A DNA stretch of 64,000 nucleotides from Flagellimonas eckloniae. GTDB lineage: Bacteria > Bacteroidota > Bacteroidia > Flavobacteriales > Flavobacteriaceae. Below, one piece after another: positions 35,913 through 45,533 of the stretch (position 1 is the stretch's first letter; the number at the start of each line of letters is the position of its first letter). The stretch lies in contig NZ_LCTZ01000002.1 in NCBI RefSeq assembly GCF_001413955.1, forward strand, positions 186,001-250,000. The letters are read 5' to 3'. A program made the translations under genes and the position numbers. The notes below the pieces were generated by a model. It was not told where the DNA came from, ran no database searches, and was given only the letters and a program-made list of their open reading frames with translations.

Positions 35913-38900
35913 TTATTCCAAAAGAGCCTTATTAAACTTATACCCTTTATAGTTCACCTTGTAAAGAACACTATAAAAAGCTGGAATAAACAATAAGGTG
36001 ATAACCGTGCCAAACAATAAACCTACCATAATGGTCACGGCCATGGGCTCCCACATTTCTCCGCCACCTAAATAGAGTGGTATTAAGCCCAACACTGTTG
36101 TAAATGTTGCCAACAGTATTGGTCGAAAACGCTGTAGACAAGCGGCTATAATGGCATCCTGAGGCTTACGTTTTATTTCATTTTCCTCTATCTCAATTCT
36201 ATCCACCAGAACGATGGCATTGTTAATGACAATTCCAGCCAAAGAAATCACACCTAAAAAGGCCATAAATCCAAAGGGAACATTAAAAATCAATAAGCCC
36301 AATACCATTCCTATAATTCCCAATGGTATGGTACAAACAATCATAACCATTTTCCTAAAAGAGTTGAATTGAATAATCAATAACATCACAATAATAAAAG
36401 CAGACAAAGGCAAATAACTGGCAACCGCTCCCATATTCTCAGCAGTGCTTTCAGCATCTCCACCAAGCTTATAACTATATCCAGAACCCCAGATTGCCAC
36501 CTGCTCCTCTAGCCAAGGTGTAATTTCAGCTGTAATTGCCGAGGCATTACCACCTTCGGTCAATTCACTTGAAATATTTATTGTACGCGTAAGATTCAAA
36601 CGTTTGATACGAGTGTACTGCCATTGTGGAATTATGGATGCTACTTGTAATAAAGGAACACTTTTACCTGAACTTTGTGCATAAATGTTCAATGTTTCCA
36701 AAGAGGCTAAGGATTGTTGTTTGTTTTGGTCGCTTAACATTACAATGGGAATGGATTTATCTTCCTCGCGATATTCCCCTGTCGTAAATCCATCCAATAC
36801 GGTTTGCAAAGAAGTCGCAATATCTTGATTGGTCACACCTGCAAGCTGTGCCTTATTTTGGTCGATGTCAATGATGAATTTTTTTCCTTTTGGTCCCCAA
36901 TCATCTTTGATATTCTTGGTGCCAGAAATTCCGAACAACTTGGTTTTTATAGTTTGGGATATTTCTGCCAATTTATCTGGATCATCACCTGAAACTTTAA
37001 TTTCAATAGGTGTTCCACCACCACCTGAACCCAGAAGGCCTACTTTAATATCCGCATTGGGGAAAGTATTGAAACTAAAGGAATCCAGTTTTTTGACCAT
37101 CTCATTATTTACCAAAAAATTGGAGGTATTTATTAGGATATGCGCGTAGTTGGAGTTCGCTTCATCAGGGTTATATCCTAAATCATAGGTAGATGGTCCT
37201 TCACCTATATAAGCTGACCAATCAACAATCCCGTCTGGGTTGTTATCAGAAACTTGGAGTGTACTTTTCATGAACGTTTCAATGGCAGTAACCATTTCTT
37301 GTGTGCGTTCAATCTTTGTGCCTTCGGGAAGATTCACGTCTGCAGTGATCATATTACGGTCACTGTCAGGAAAGAATACAAAGGCCAACAATCCAAAACC
37401 TAAAATCGATAGCACAAAAAGTCCAACAATACCAAAAAGTACCGTTCGCTTCCAGTTGAGCGCAACTAATATTAAATCTTTGTATTTGGCTTTCAAACCA
37501 TTTATCAAACGGTCCAAAAAGCCCTCTTTTCCTTCTTCCTTCTTTTTAATCTTCAAAAAGAACACGCAGAATAAGGTAATAATGCTCAAAGCTATAATCC
37601 ATGAGGAGAGCAACGCTATGGTAATTACCACAAAAATTGGCCCCATGATATCACCCATAACGGATTCTGCCATATAAAAGGATAAAAAGGCTGCTGATGT
37701 TGTTAGTGTCGAAATCAATAAGGGTGTGAAGAGTTCAGAACAGGAATCTATTGCGGCTTTTTTTACGTCCGCGCCATTTTCCATCTTGACCATAATCGAT
37801 TCCGCAACCACAATTCCATTGTCCACCATCATACCCAAGGCCATAATCAAGGCGGCCAAAGTGATTTGGTTAAGACCAACATCGATCAAGCCCATGATGA
37901 AAAGCGTAGTTATGGTCACAATGGGAATTAAACTAGCGATAACCAAACCTGTTCGCAGTCCAAGGAAAAAAAGCATGACCGCCAGTACTATACCTATGGA
38001 TTGCAAAAGGTTTCCAATAAAATCACTAATCTTTAAGTCGATATAAGAATCTATGGAGGCCAATCTATTCAACTCCAGTCCTACAGGCAGTTTTCCCCTC
38101 CAAATATCAAGCACACCATCCAATTCTTCTCCAAGCTTTATAATGTTTGCACCAGATTTTAAAGAAACATGAAGTGACAGGGCTTCTTTACCATTGATTC
38201 GTACTATTTGTGTCGGTGGGTTAATGTATCCTTTTCGAACATTGGTAATATCCTTAAGAGGAACGACTTGACCTCCTTCCCCAACAGGGATTAACATTTC
38301 TTCAATGTCAGTAACATTATCAAAGTTTCCTGTTGGTTCGAGAATAATGCGTTCGTCTTCTACATTAATTTGCCCTCCAGAGCTTAAAATATTGGTATTG
38401 CTGATGAGTTGCTGCAGACGACTGGAAGTCAACCCATAACTTTTGAGTTTTACATTGTCAAATTCCACAAAAACGCGTTCTTCCTGATCTCCATTTATTT
38501 CAACTTTTGCTGCATCTTCAAGTTTGATTAAATCATCCCTGATATCATCAGCATATGTCTTCATATCAGCAAATGAATATCCGTCACTTGTTAGGCCCAC
38601 TGCGATACCAAAAACTTCTCCGATACCATCATCCTTTAATTGAGGCTGGACCCCACTGGGAAGACCTTCAATACTGTTTAACTTTCTTCGAAGCCTGTCC
38701 CAAACGGGTTGCAGATCCTGAGGCTCAACCTGCATGACCAGTTCTACTTGAACCACTGAAAGGCCAGTTCTAGAAGTACTTGTGACCTTTTTTAGTTCGG
38801 GAAGTTCTTGGGCCACTTTTTCAATTTTATCGGTGACCAGTTCTTCAACACGTTCAGGGCTTGCACCTGGAAAAGAAGAAACCACTGAAGCGACGCGAAT

Positions 38901-39023
38901 GGTATATGGTGGCATACTATCTCGTGAAAGGCTTTGATAGCCGACCAACCCCATAAGCAAAACAACTCCTAGAATACTTAATACAACCCTGTTGTTATTG
39001 ATGGAAAATTTGGTAAGATTCAT
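35913..39023 (-). CDS. RND-family efflux permease
   Basis: A 1036-residue inner membrane proton antiporter of the AcrB/HAE type. It has the usual 12-helix duplicated plan: one helix at the start, then large periplasmic loops (about 35-330 and 550-850) and helix bundles (about 335-540 and 860-1020). Markers are SSFPGASPERVEELVTDKIE near 49-68, MALGMMVDNGIVVAESIM near 395-412 and PLGIIGMVLGLL near 905-916. It forms a tripartite pump with the next two genes. The substrates cannot be deduced. Confidence 0.93.
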   Translation of the reverse strand: MNLTKFSINNNRVVLSILGVVLLMGLVGYQSLSRDSMPPYTIRVASVVSSFPGASPERVEELVTDKIEKVAQELPELKKVTSTSRTGLSVVQVELVMQVEPQDLQPVWDRLRRKLNSIEGLPSGVQPQLKDDGIGEVFGIAVGLTSDGYSFADMKTYADDIRDDLIKLEDAAKVEINGDQEERVFVEFDNVKLKSYGLTSSRLQQLISNTNILSSGGQINVEDERIILEPTGNFDNVTDIEEMLIPVGEGGQVVPLKDITNVRKGYINPPTQIVRINGKEALSLHVSLKSGANIIKLGEELDGVLDIWRGKLPVGLELNRLASIDSYIDLKISDFIGNLLQSIGIVLAVMLFFLGLRTGLVIASLIPIVTITTLFIMGLIDVGLNQITLAALIMALGMMVDNGIVVAESIMVKMENGADVKKAAIDSCSELFTPLLISTLTTSAAFLSFYMAESVMGDIMGPIFVVITIALLSSWIIALSIITLFCVFFLKIKKKEEGKEGFLDRLINGLKAKYKDLILVALNWKRTVLFGIVGLFVLSILGFGLLAFVFFPDSDRNMITADVNLPEGTKIERTQEMVTAIETFMKSTLQVSDNNPDGIVDWSAYIGEGPSTYDLGYNPDEANSNYAHILINTSNFLVNNEMVKKLDSFSFNTFPNADIKVGLLGSGGGGTPIEIKVSGDDPDKLAEISQTIKTKLFGISGTKNIKDDWGPKGKKFIIDIDQNKAQLAGVTNQDIATSLQTVLDGFTTGEYREEDKSIPIVMLSDQNKQQSLASLETLNIYAQSSGKSVPLLQVASIIPQWQYTRIKRLNLTRTINISSELTEGGNASAITAEITPWLEEQVAIWGSGYSYKLGGDAESTAENMGAVASYLPLSAFIIVMLLIIQFNSFRKMVMIVCTIPLGIIGMVLGLLIFNVPFGFMAFLGVISLAGIVINNAIVLVDRIEIEENEIKRKPQDAIIAACLQRFRPILLATFTTVLGLIPLYLGGGEMWEPMAVTIMVGLLFGTVITLLFIPAFYSVLYKVNYKGYKFNKALLE

Positions 39024-39044
39024 AATTTGTATCGTTTAAGGTGG

Positions 39045-40136
39045 CTATTGCAATCTTACTTTTTGACCGTCCAATAAAGTTTGTAATCCCGCGGTAGCTA
39101 TTTTTTCCCCTCCATCTAGTCCACTACTGATTTTAAAACCATCGCTGGTTATTTCTCCCACTTCTATCGTTTGTTTTTTGACCACGCCAACCTTGTCATC
39201 ATCCGTCTCAATAATAAACACGTAGTTTCCATTACTATCTTCTCCGACTGCTTTTACGGGAACTACCAAGGAATTGTCTATGGTTGCATCACTTGAACCA
39301 AAATCGAATGTGACATTTGCGGCCATACCCGGTTTAATATCAGCGGAGGGATTTACGATTCCGATAGCTGTTATGTAGGTAGAGGAGTTCTGATCAATTG
39401 CTGGAGAAACTTCAATGACCGTACCCTTGAAAGAACCTTGTTCGATTGCAGAAAATTCTAAATCCGTTTCCATTCCGACATTTACTCTATTGACCAAGGA
39501 TTCAGGCAATCCTACCTCAATTTTTAAATCATCACCGGCATTTAAAAGTGCAAATTGATGTCCTGAAGACACGCGTTCATCCACTGCTCCATCCGTCCAG
39601 GCAATTACCCCATCTTTGGGTGCCCTGATTATACCATAACTAACTTGGGTGGCCTGTATGCTTTTGTTTCGCTTTGCTGACTCATATTGATCCAAAGCAG
39701 ATTGGTAGGAGTTTTTGGCTGCTTCATAATCACTTAGCGATTGGCTGCCGCTTTCGTACAATGACTTTACACGTTCTAGAGCTGATTTGGCTGTTTTCAT
39801 TGCCGAATTTGCACTGTTGAGAGCAGACACGGACTGTTCGTAAGCTAAATTTGCCTCTACATTGTCCAGCCTTGCAACCACATCTCCTTTCTTTACTTTA
39901 GCGCCCTTCCAATGATTCACTTTGGTGATTACACCACCACTCCTAAAGCTCAGACCTATCTCATCACTGGCCTTGGCCGTTCCACTAAAAGAGCGCACTT
40001 TACTGGCATCTGAAGTACCCACCAATTGAAAACTAACAGGTCGAAGTACTTCTTCTTTCTTTTTCTCTTCTTTTTTACAGGAACTAAATGCCAAAATTGT
40101 TGTGATCAGCAACAGGCTATGACGGAAATATTTCAT
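39045..40136 (-). CDS. RND efflux periplasmic adaptor (membrane fusion protein)
   Basis: A 363-residue lipoprotein with lipobox SLLLITTILAFSSCKK (Cys20). Barrel-sandwich half-motifs flank a helical hairpin (about 110-160, AYEQSVSALNSANSAMKTAK to YESAKRNKS), followed by a beta-barrel domain and the membrane-proximal domain (SSGLDGGEKIATAGL). It links the permease to the outer membrane channel encoded next to it; gaps are about 20 bp on both sides. Confidence 0.92.
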   Translation of the reverse strand: MKYFRHSLLLITTILAFSSCKKEEKKKEEVLRPVSFQLVGTSDASKVRSFSGTAKASDEIGLSFRSGGVITKVNHWKGAKVKKGDVVARLDNVEANLAYEQSVSALNSANSAMKTAKSALERVKSLYESGSQSLSDYEAAKNSYQSALDQYESAKRNKSIQATQVSYGIIRAPKDGVIAWTDGAVDERVSSGHQFALLNAGDDLKIEVGLPESLVNRVNVGMETDLEFSAIEQGSFKGTVIEVSPAIDQNSSTYITAIGIVNPSADIKPGMAANVTFDFGSSDATIDNSLVVPVKAVGEDSNGNYVFIIETDDDKVGVVKKQTIEVGEITSDGFKISSGLDGGEKIATAGLQTLLDGQKVRLQ

Positions 40137-40155
40137 GGTCGGTATCTTTTAATTG

Positions 40156-42498
40156 TTAGTTTCTACTTAGGATAAATGCTCTGGCCCTTTGAATAAAGTC
40201 TTGGTTATTTTCTTCAGAATTCATCAGAAAAAAATACCCAATGGCGCGTTCCAATTGCATTGAGGCCAACAGGTAATTATAGTTAGCGGTTGCGCTTGCC
40301 AGTTGTGATTGCAAATAATTGGTTTGGGCATCAATAAGTTGAATTAAGGGCACTGCCCCTTCGCTATATGCAATCTGTGTCAAATCCAAACTTTCCTTTG
40401 CTGCCTCCTCTGCAATCTTTGAAATTTGGATGTTGGCAATCTCATTGGTCAAATCCAGTACAAGTGCATTGACATTGGTTTCGATATTCAAATCGATATT
40501 GCTCTTTTGGATATTTAACTGATCTTCCTGGATTTTAGCCGTTTGTCTATTAATGTTCTGTTGGTTTTGACGGAAAATAGGAAGCGAGAGATTCAATCCC
40601 AAATTGTAGGTGCCATCAGGAGCAACCGGCACTCCCTGTGCTACTGTAGAGCCCTTCCCAGATTGGGATATTGCCAAATTGTAATTTCCTTGAAGTGCAA
40701 GGGTAGGCACAAATCTACCTGATGCATTAAGCCGATAGGTCCGTTGCACGGCATCTAGGTTGTAGCCAAGGTTTTTCAGTTCAGGAGCGTTCTTTTTGGC
40801 TTCCTGAATCAAAAACTCAACAAGATTGGGTCTCAGCTTTGGATTATCCAAAATTTCTAAAAAATCTTGATAGCGATAATTGGAAAATAGCCCTTCGGAG
40901 ATAACCGCATCCTTTATATCGATCTCCATAGCTATTGGATTATTCATCAATTGGTTGATCGTATAGTAAGCTTGGCTTAATTGATTTCCAGCCTCTATCA
41001 GCGTCTGCATGTTCTGTGCCATTTGACTTCGAAACCTCAATACATCAGACTTTCCAGAAGCACCCGCTTCAAAGTTTTGCTCAGAAATTTGAAGGTTTTC
41101 TTTAGTCACTCCAAGGTTTTGTGCTTGAATTTGGGCGTTTGTTTTTAAAATCAAAGCATTGAAATAGGCTACCGAACCATTCAAAATAGCATCTAACTCC
41201 GCTGCATTGTACGTTTCTTGTTGTGCTTTCTGCAAGTTATCTTGAATAGTGATTCCTGCCGCTGCACCTTCGGAATAAATGAGTTGCTGCAGGCCTACCG
41301 TTCCAGAAGTCGAAAATTCGGGACTAGCCCCACCTGATATTTCAGCAACACGGGGATCGACATATGCTGCCGTCGTCGAAGCAGATACATCTGGCAGAAA
41401 ATTACTCTTAGCGGTTTTTACATCCTGAGTGCTCAAATCAATATTTTTCCTTTCTGCCTCAAGCCCTAAGTTGCGACCTATTACACCATTCATGATATCT
41501 AATAAGGAATAGGCGTCCTCAGCAATGTAATTATTCTCCCCACCCACAATATCAACAGTACCCAACATACTATATCGCAACGGGAACTTTATTTCTTTGG
41601 CAGTATTAAAATTTAACGACAACCTGTTTTTGTACTCCAATAACATTGGAAGCTCAGAAGGATTGGTTCCGTTTACTATCGATTCCACATCCAAGGCAAT
41701 ACGTCTAAAAAGTTGATCAATAGTTGTTTCCGGTTGATTGGTAGCAAGGATACCTTTTTCCACATCTCGTTTTCTATTGGCGGAAAAGGAAGGCAATTGA
41801 TTTTCATTTATAGTAGAAACCAAATTTCTAAAGGCTACTTCTGATAAATCAAAGCCTCCAGCTAAATAAACGGCGTCCACATCACCAAGAAGGTCCGACA
41901 CATTACCATCTTCAGGAAGATTAATTAAGGTGTAGGCAGCATCTTTGTCCGCAAAATAGGTATCAAAGAGTTCTTTTATGGGCAGCGCTTCAGGAAGATA
42001 ATCATCTACTAAAATACCTACCTTTTTATATTCGTAAATGGAGTTAAAGGCATCAAGGTCTTTAGCATAGGAAAGTGGAGCTATGATATAAGCAATATTG
42101 TTGATTCCAGATGTTTTTTGGTCTTTAGGCAAATCGATAAAGTCGCTATTTACGGAACCAAAGACGATTACCGGTTTGGCATAAACTTTTTGTTGATACA
42201 ACGCTATGTTATTGATAACCCCAAAAGCGAGGATGATATCAACGTCGCTGGCTTCCATAGCCAGATAATTTGATTTTGCGGTATCTAAATCGAATCCGTT
42301 TTCAATAGGATCTTTGAAAACTACCTTGGCATCTTGCCCTACAACGGCAGTAATCTCATTTTGAAGTTTTTCAAGCAAAGGAGCATTTTCAACTGAAGTT
42401 TCATCAGCCAAAATTCCAATGGTCACAGTTTTGGTATTTTGAGCAAAAGAAATTGATACTCCCACAAGGAGTAAGACTACTAGCAATCGTTTTTTCAT
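40156..42498 (-). CDS. TolC-family channel fused to an N-terminal periplasmic-binding-like domain
   Basis: At 780 residues this is far longer than a usual TolC of about 450. After the signal peptide (about 1-19), residues 23-300 look like the ABC_sub_bind class of periplasmic-binding proteins: VTIGILADETSVENAPLLEKL, DVDIILAFGVINNIALYQQ, KPVIVFGSVNSDF, KKVGILVDDYLPEA and AVYLAGGFDLSEVAFRNL. From about 325 the chain is a typical TolC: LGLEAERKNIDL, LNASGRFVPTLALQGNYN, GLNLSLPIFRQNQQN and an AYSEGAVPLIQLIDAQTNYL end block. The frame is continuous. The extra domain may sense or deliver a substrate. Confidence 0.85.
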   Translation of the reverse strand: MKKRLLVVLLLVGVSISFAQNTKTVTIGILADETSVENAPLLEKLQNEITAVVGQDAKVVFKDPIENGFDLDTAKSNYLAMEASDVDIILAFGVINNIALYQQKVYAKPVIVFGSVNSDFIDLPKDQKTSGINNIAYIIAPLSYAKDLDAFNSIYEYKKVGILVDDYLPEALPIKELFDTYFADKDAAYTLINLPEDGNVSDLLGDVDAVYLAGGFDLSEVAFRNLVSTINENQLPSFSANRKRDVEKGILATNQPETTIDQLFRRIALDVESIVNGTNPSELPMLLEYKNRLSLNFNTAKEIKFPLRYSMLGTVDIVGGENNYIAEDAYSLLDIMNGVIGRNLGLEAERKNIDLSTQDVKTAKSNFLPDVSASTTAAYVDPRVAEISGGASPEFSTSGTVGLQQLIYSEGAAAGITIQDNLQKAQQETYNAAELDAILNGSVAYFNALILKTNAQIQAQNLGVTKENLQISEQNFEAGASGKSDVLRFRSQMAQNMQTLIEAGNQLSQAYYTINQLMNNPIAMEIDIKDAVISEGLFSNYRYQDFLEILDNPKLRPNLVEFLIQEAKKNAPELKNLGYNLDAVQRTYRLNASGRFVPTLALQGNYNLAISQSGKGSTVAQGVPVAPDGTYNLGLNLSLPIFRQNQQNINRQTAKIQEDQLNIQKSNIDLNIETNVNALVLDLTNEIANIQISKIAEEAAKESLDLTQIAYSEGAVPLIQLIDAQTNYLQSQLASATANYNYLLASMQLERAIGYFFLMNSEENNQDFIQRARAFILSRN

Positions 42499-42507
42499 AA
42501 TTTTAGA

Positions 42508-42918
42508 TTATTTCCAACCTTTTCTTTCAAAAACACCTTTCAATAACTTTTCATATGTGTTAAGGTAAAACGTATATTGTTCATCATCTAAAATGGCTTT
42601 TATTTCCTTATGTTGCTTTTGCAATAGGCCTTCAAACTTTGTACGAATCTCTTCAGGGGTGTATCCTTTATCTTTTTTTTCCAAACCCTTCATCTTATAG
42701 CTGTGATAAAGAATAATATTGTAGTACTCATCCCTTATTTCATTTGATAACCCCATTGCAGTAGCACGATTGTAGAACCACACTTGCATACTATCTTTTT
42801 CTTTAGAGGTAAATAAAGTTGATTTGGGGTTAACATTTGCATTATTATCTTTTTGTGCAAAAACACTACTACTTGATAATACAGATATAACCAAACAAAA
42901 GGTTAAACAAATTTTCAT
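42508..42918 (-). CDS. Small secreted helical protein, last cargo gene
   Basis: A 136-residue protein with signal peptide (MKICLTFCLVISVLSSSSVFAQ). The mature part is charged and helical (EIRDEYYNIILYHSYKMKGLEKKDK), with a YHSYKM segment like the YHALKM of the protein at 15858-16277. The two may be distant relatives with a Spy/CpxP-like build. It heads the leftward RND operon by 10 bp, so it may be its envelope stress or substrate sensor; this is inference. Confidence 0.62.
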   Translation of the reverse strand: MKICLTFCLVISVLSSSSVFAQKDNNANVNPKSTLFTSKEKDSMQVWFYNRATAMGLSNEIRDEYYNIILYHSYKMKGLEKKDKGYTPEEIRTKFEGLLQKQHKEIKAILDDEQYTFYLNTYEKLLKGVFERKGWK

Positions 42919-43149
42919 GATTGGGTTTTGATCTAAAATATGAAATTAATTGTTAACATTATAGTATTAATCCATGAATCCGAAAGTAGTGGATTTAGCA
43001 TAAAAAACTAATAATCAATACTTTGATAAAAAAAGAATGGTTCCATCAGGAATGGTAGCAAGCTCAACTGATATTCAACAAGGAAATTAAGAATGTGAAG
43101 AACTGGTTTTGTTTAACCTTTTACTCTGGGATTTTTTACTCGATATACC

Positions 43150-43962
43150 TTATCTCCAAATTAAGATTACCTTCCTTATCGCGTTTAACTCTTGTAACCT
43201 AGCTACCATTTTCTCATTCCGATTTATTATGAATTTAGGTGCCACATAAACTATCCTGACCTTTGTATTAGGTAGTATCCTAGAAGGCTTATTATGAACG
43301 TATACAGGCGTTATGGGAAGTTCTTGGTAAGAGGCATTACGTTTTTTATTGCCATTTACCTTAAAGATTTTCAGATAGTCGAAGTCAAAGCGCACCCCTG
43401 ATTTGTTTTCAATCTCAAACTGTAGAAATACATTATCACCGCGATATTTCAGATTTTTTAGGGTCAGGGCAATCCCTCTATGTTTCTTTCTAATATGTTT
43501 TTCTTCGGGAAGCTTCAAAAATGATTCACAGGATCTGCGCAGCAGTTCTGGAGAATCATTGACCGAAGGACCTACATCCAAATCTTTTGTGGTTTCAGTT
43601 TTCCCTGTGGTGAGTATTTGGGTATCCCCGATACTTTCTTGAAGGGATATAAATCGATTGGGATTCTCTAGATGCTCGGCAAACTTTAAGATATAGGAGT
43701 ATACTTTGCCATCCGTGGTAATCACCAATAAATTACTTGGTTCTCCTTTTACAGCTTTCAATAACCCTAAGTTTTGTTCTTTTTCACGATTGTAGGTGAA
43801 CACAAAATGTTCTGAACCTGTAATGCCCTGCTTTATATCTGAGGGAAAGAACAAGGCCATCGTCATTGTTGAATTGGCATAAATAGTGTCCAATGTTTTT
43901 GTATTCGTTGCGTGAACTTGGTAAAACAAACCCAAGGTCAACAGTATCAATATCTTTTTCAT
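43150..43962 (-). CDS. traN: Conjugative transposon protein TraN (VirB9-like)
   Basis: A 270-residue exported protein (signal MKKILILLTLGLFYQVHA) of the Bacteroidetes TraN/DUF4138 family, the VirB9-like part of the outer core of the mating pore. Markers are TMTMALFFPSDIKQGITGSEHFVFTYN (about 32-58), TTDGKVYSYILKF and a C-terminal IVYVAPKFIINRNEKM. It is the last tra gene here. In the usual order further tra genes (O, P, Q) follow, but the cargo begins instead. Confidence 0.85.
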   Translation of the reverse strand: MKKILILLTLGLFYQVHATNTKTLDTIYANSTMTMALFFPSDIKQGITGSEHFVFTYNREKEQNLGLLKAVKGEPSNLLVITTDGKVYSYILKFAEHLENPNRFISLQESIGDTQILTTGKTETTKDLDVGPSVNDSPELLRRSCESFLKLPEEKHIRKKHRGIALTLKNLKYRGDNVFLQFEIENKSGVRFDFDYLKIFKVNGNKKRNASYQELPITPVYVHNKPSRILPNTKVRIVYVAPKFIINRNEKMVARLQELNAIRKVILIWR

Positions 43963-43974
43963 ATCCTATATTTT

Positions 43975-44922
43975 TTATTGTCGTGTATCGACTTTTATTA
44001 TGAGTCTATAATTGGGATTGACCGTCACTTTTACCTGTCGGTTAGAGCGTTGGAACAATCTTTTGATTCCTGTGACCTGTGGTACGCCTGGCACATTGAT
44101 ATCATCTACTACATCTCCCAAAACCTGTTGCCGCAACTCTTCGCGAAAACTGTTTTTGATATAGATGCCTTCCAACCTGTCCCTAAAATCATACGCTTTA
44201 AAAGACAACGGGACATCATCAATGTTTTCGATTTGTAACAATACCCGATTGGGTTTAAAGCTGACAATACCGAACAGTGTAGTATTCTTTGGAATCAGTA
44301 CACCCTCAATTTCGATATCGTCTAAAGTGCGCATTTGTAATCGGTCATTGACTTTGATGACTTGTTTCTTATCAACCATTACTACGATGCTGGGTACATT
44401 TGCCGTTTCTTCTACAGGCAAGGGATTGGAAGCAAAAAACAACTGCTGTTCCAATGCCAATGCTTTTGGGTCAATTTCCTCAACCGATGTTGTAGTTTCC
44501 TTTTTTTGTTCTTTCTGTTTTTTAGCTATCGCATTGACCACACTATCCCGAACAGGGTTCGTTGCTCGAAAAGTCCCCGTAGTGTAATTGATACGGCTAT
44601 TGTTATAGATACTATCCACCATCCGTATCTTTTCTTTTTCCAAAAAATCAGGGTCAAAGACACCTGTGGAATCCAAATACTTTTCATCATAGATGCTAGG
44701 TGCGTTGGTTTGCCTGACTTCTTTTAAATCATCCACTGCATCCAATCTGGATGTATAATCATCAATAGGGTTTTCCAATACAGGAACCTGTGTCTGTTGG
44801 AGTTCATTTTTTTGGGAATCATCTTCACCAAATGCCAAAATGGAATAGGTAATAATAAAAATGACCACTGCTCCAATGACGGCGATGAACGTTATTTTTT
44901 TCTTATCTAGCTTCATAATCAA
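43975..44922 (-). CDS. traM: Conjugative transposon protein TraM (VirB10-like)
   Basis: A 315-residue inner membrane protein with one N-terminal helix (about 10-30). A disordered charged linker (about 35-165) precedes a C-terminal beta domain (about 180-315: VMVDKKQVIKVNDRLQMRTLDDIEIEGVLIPKNTTLFGIV). This is the VirB10-like scaffold spanning the envelope. It overlaps traK by 20 nt and precedes traN by 12 nt. MKLDKKK (third codon) is an alternative start. Confidence 0.86.
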   Translation of the reverse strand: MIMKLDKKKITFIAVIGAVVIFIITYSILAFGEDDSQKNELQQTQVPVLENPIDDYTSRLDAVDDLKEVRQTNAPSIYDEKYLDSTGVFDPDFLEKEKIRMVDSIYNNSRINYTTGTFRATNPVRDSVVNAIAKKQKEQKKETTTSVEEIDPKALALEQQLFFASNPLPVEETANVPSIVVMVDKKQVIKVNDRLQMRTLDDIEIEGVLIPKNTTLFGIVSFKPNRVLLQIENIDDVPLSFKAYDFRDRLEGIYIKNSFREELRQQVLGDVVDDINVPGVPQVTGIKRLFQRSNRQVKVTVNPNYRLIIKVDTRQ

Positions 44923-45523
44923 TTTTCTTTAAAGTGTTCTCGAAATAATCCGTAATCAAGAGGGCGTGGGTGTTCTTGGGAAAGTTTCGCTTTTCCAAAT
45001 GCAACAATTTCCCTGTTGATACCAGTTCGTAGGTATCGATTGCCGACCCTCTGTTGATTTGAAAAATAGTGACCGTTCTAAAGGGGTATGGCTCTGCGGT
45101 AAGGTCCAGTTCGGATTTAATGCTGATGACCTTTTGCACTAAAGAATATTGCATCAAACGATTATAGACACCATCAGCTTTTTTTTGTCGATATACATTA
45201 TCAACGGAACTATCACCCAGCCAAAGGGCTTTTTCAATATGGCTTTCAAAATTTGTGGCGTCTAACCCATAGAAGTAATTATGGAAAAGCCTTAAATGCT
45301 CCAAGGCTTCCACTTCTAAATTTTCCTTTTCCTGTACCCATTGCAAGGGAATAACTTCTCCATTTTTACCAATGGCGAAAGAGCCGTCCAGTGCTTTGTT
45401 GTACATTTTGTAGGATATGAGACTTGAAATGATGGTGGATAGAAAAGCCATTACAATAACAGCCAGTACTATAAACTGATTCATCTTCAACACCTCGTAT
45501 ATGTTTTTATATGGAGTTTTCAT
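44903..45523 (-). CDS. traK: Conjugative transposon protein TraK (VirB8-like)
   Basis: A 206-residue protein with one N-terminal helix (about 14-34) and a periplasmic NTF2-like domain of VirB8 type. Family features are KNIYEVLKMNQF, ALEHLRLFHNYFYGLDATNFESHIEKALWLGD and an acidic/aromatic end. It anchors the pore in the inner membrane. Its start is 10 bp after traJ and its stop overlaps traM. Confidence 0.86.
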   Translation of the reverse strand: MKTPYKNIYEVLKMNQFIVLAVIVMAFLSTIISSLISYKMYNKALDGSFAIGKNGEVIPLQWVQEKENLEVEALEHLRLFHNYFYGLDATNFESHIEKALWLGDSSVDNVYRQKKADGVYNRLMQYSLVQKVISIKSELDLTAEPYPFRTVTIFQINRGSAIDTYELVSTGKLLHLEKRNFPKNTHALLITDYFENTLKKIDYEAR

Positions 45524-45533
45524 AAGCTATTTT

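Noticed and set aside
42980..43140. Transposase or IS remnant between traN and the cargo
   Set aside because: Short frames can be read, but none has a recognisable motif, and no terminal inverted repeats are visible.
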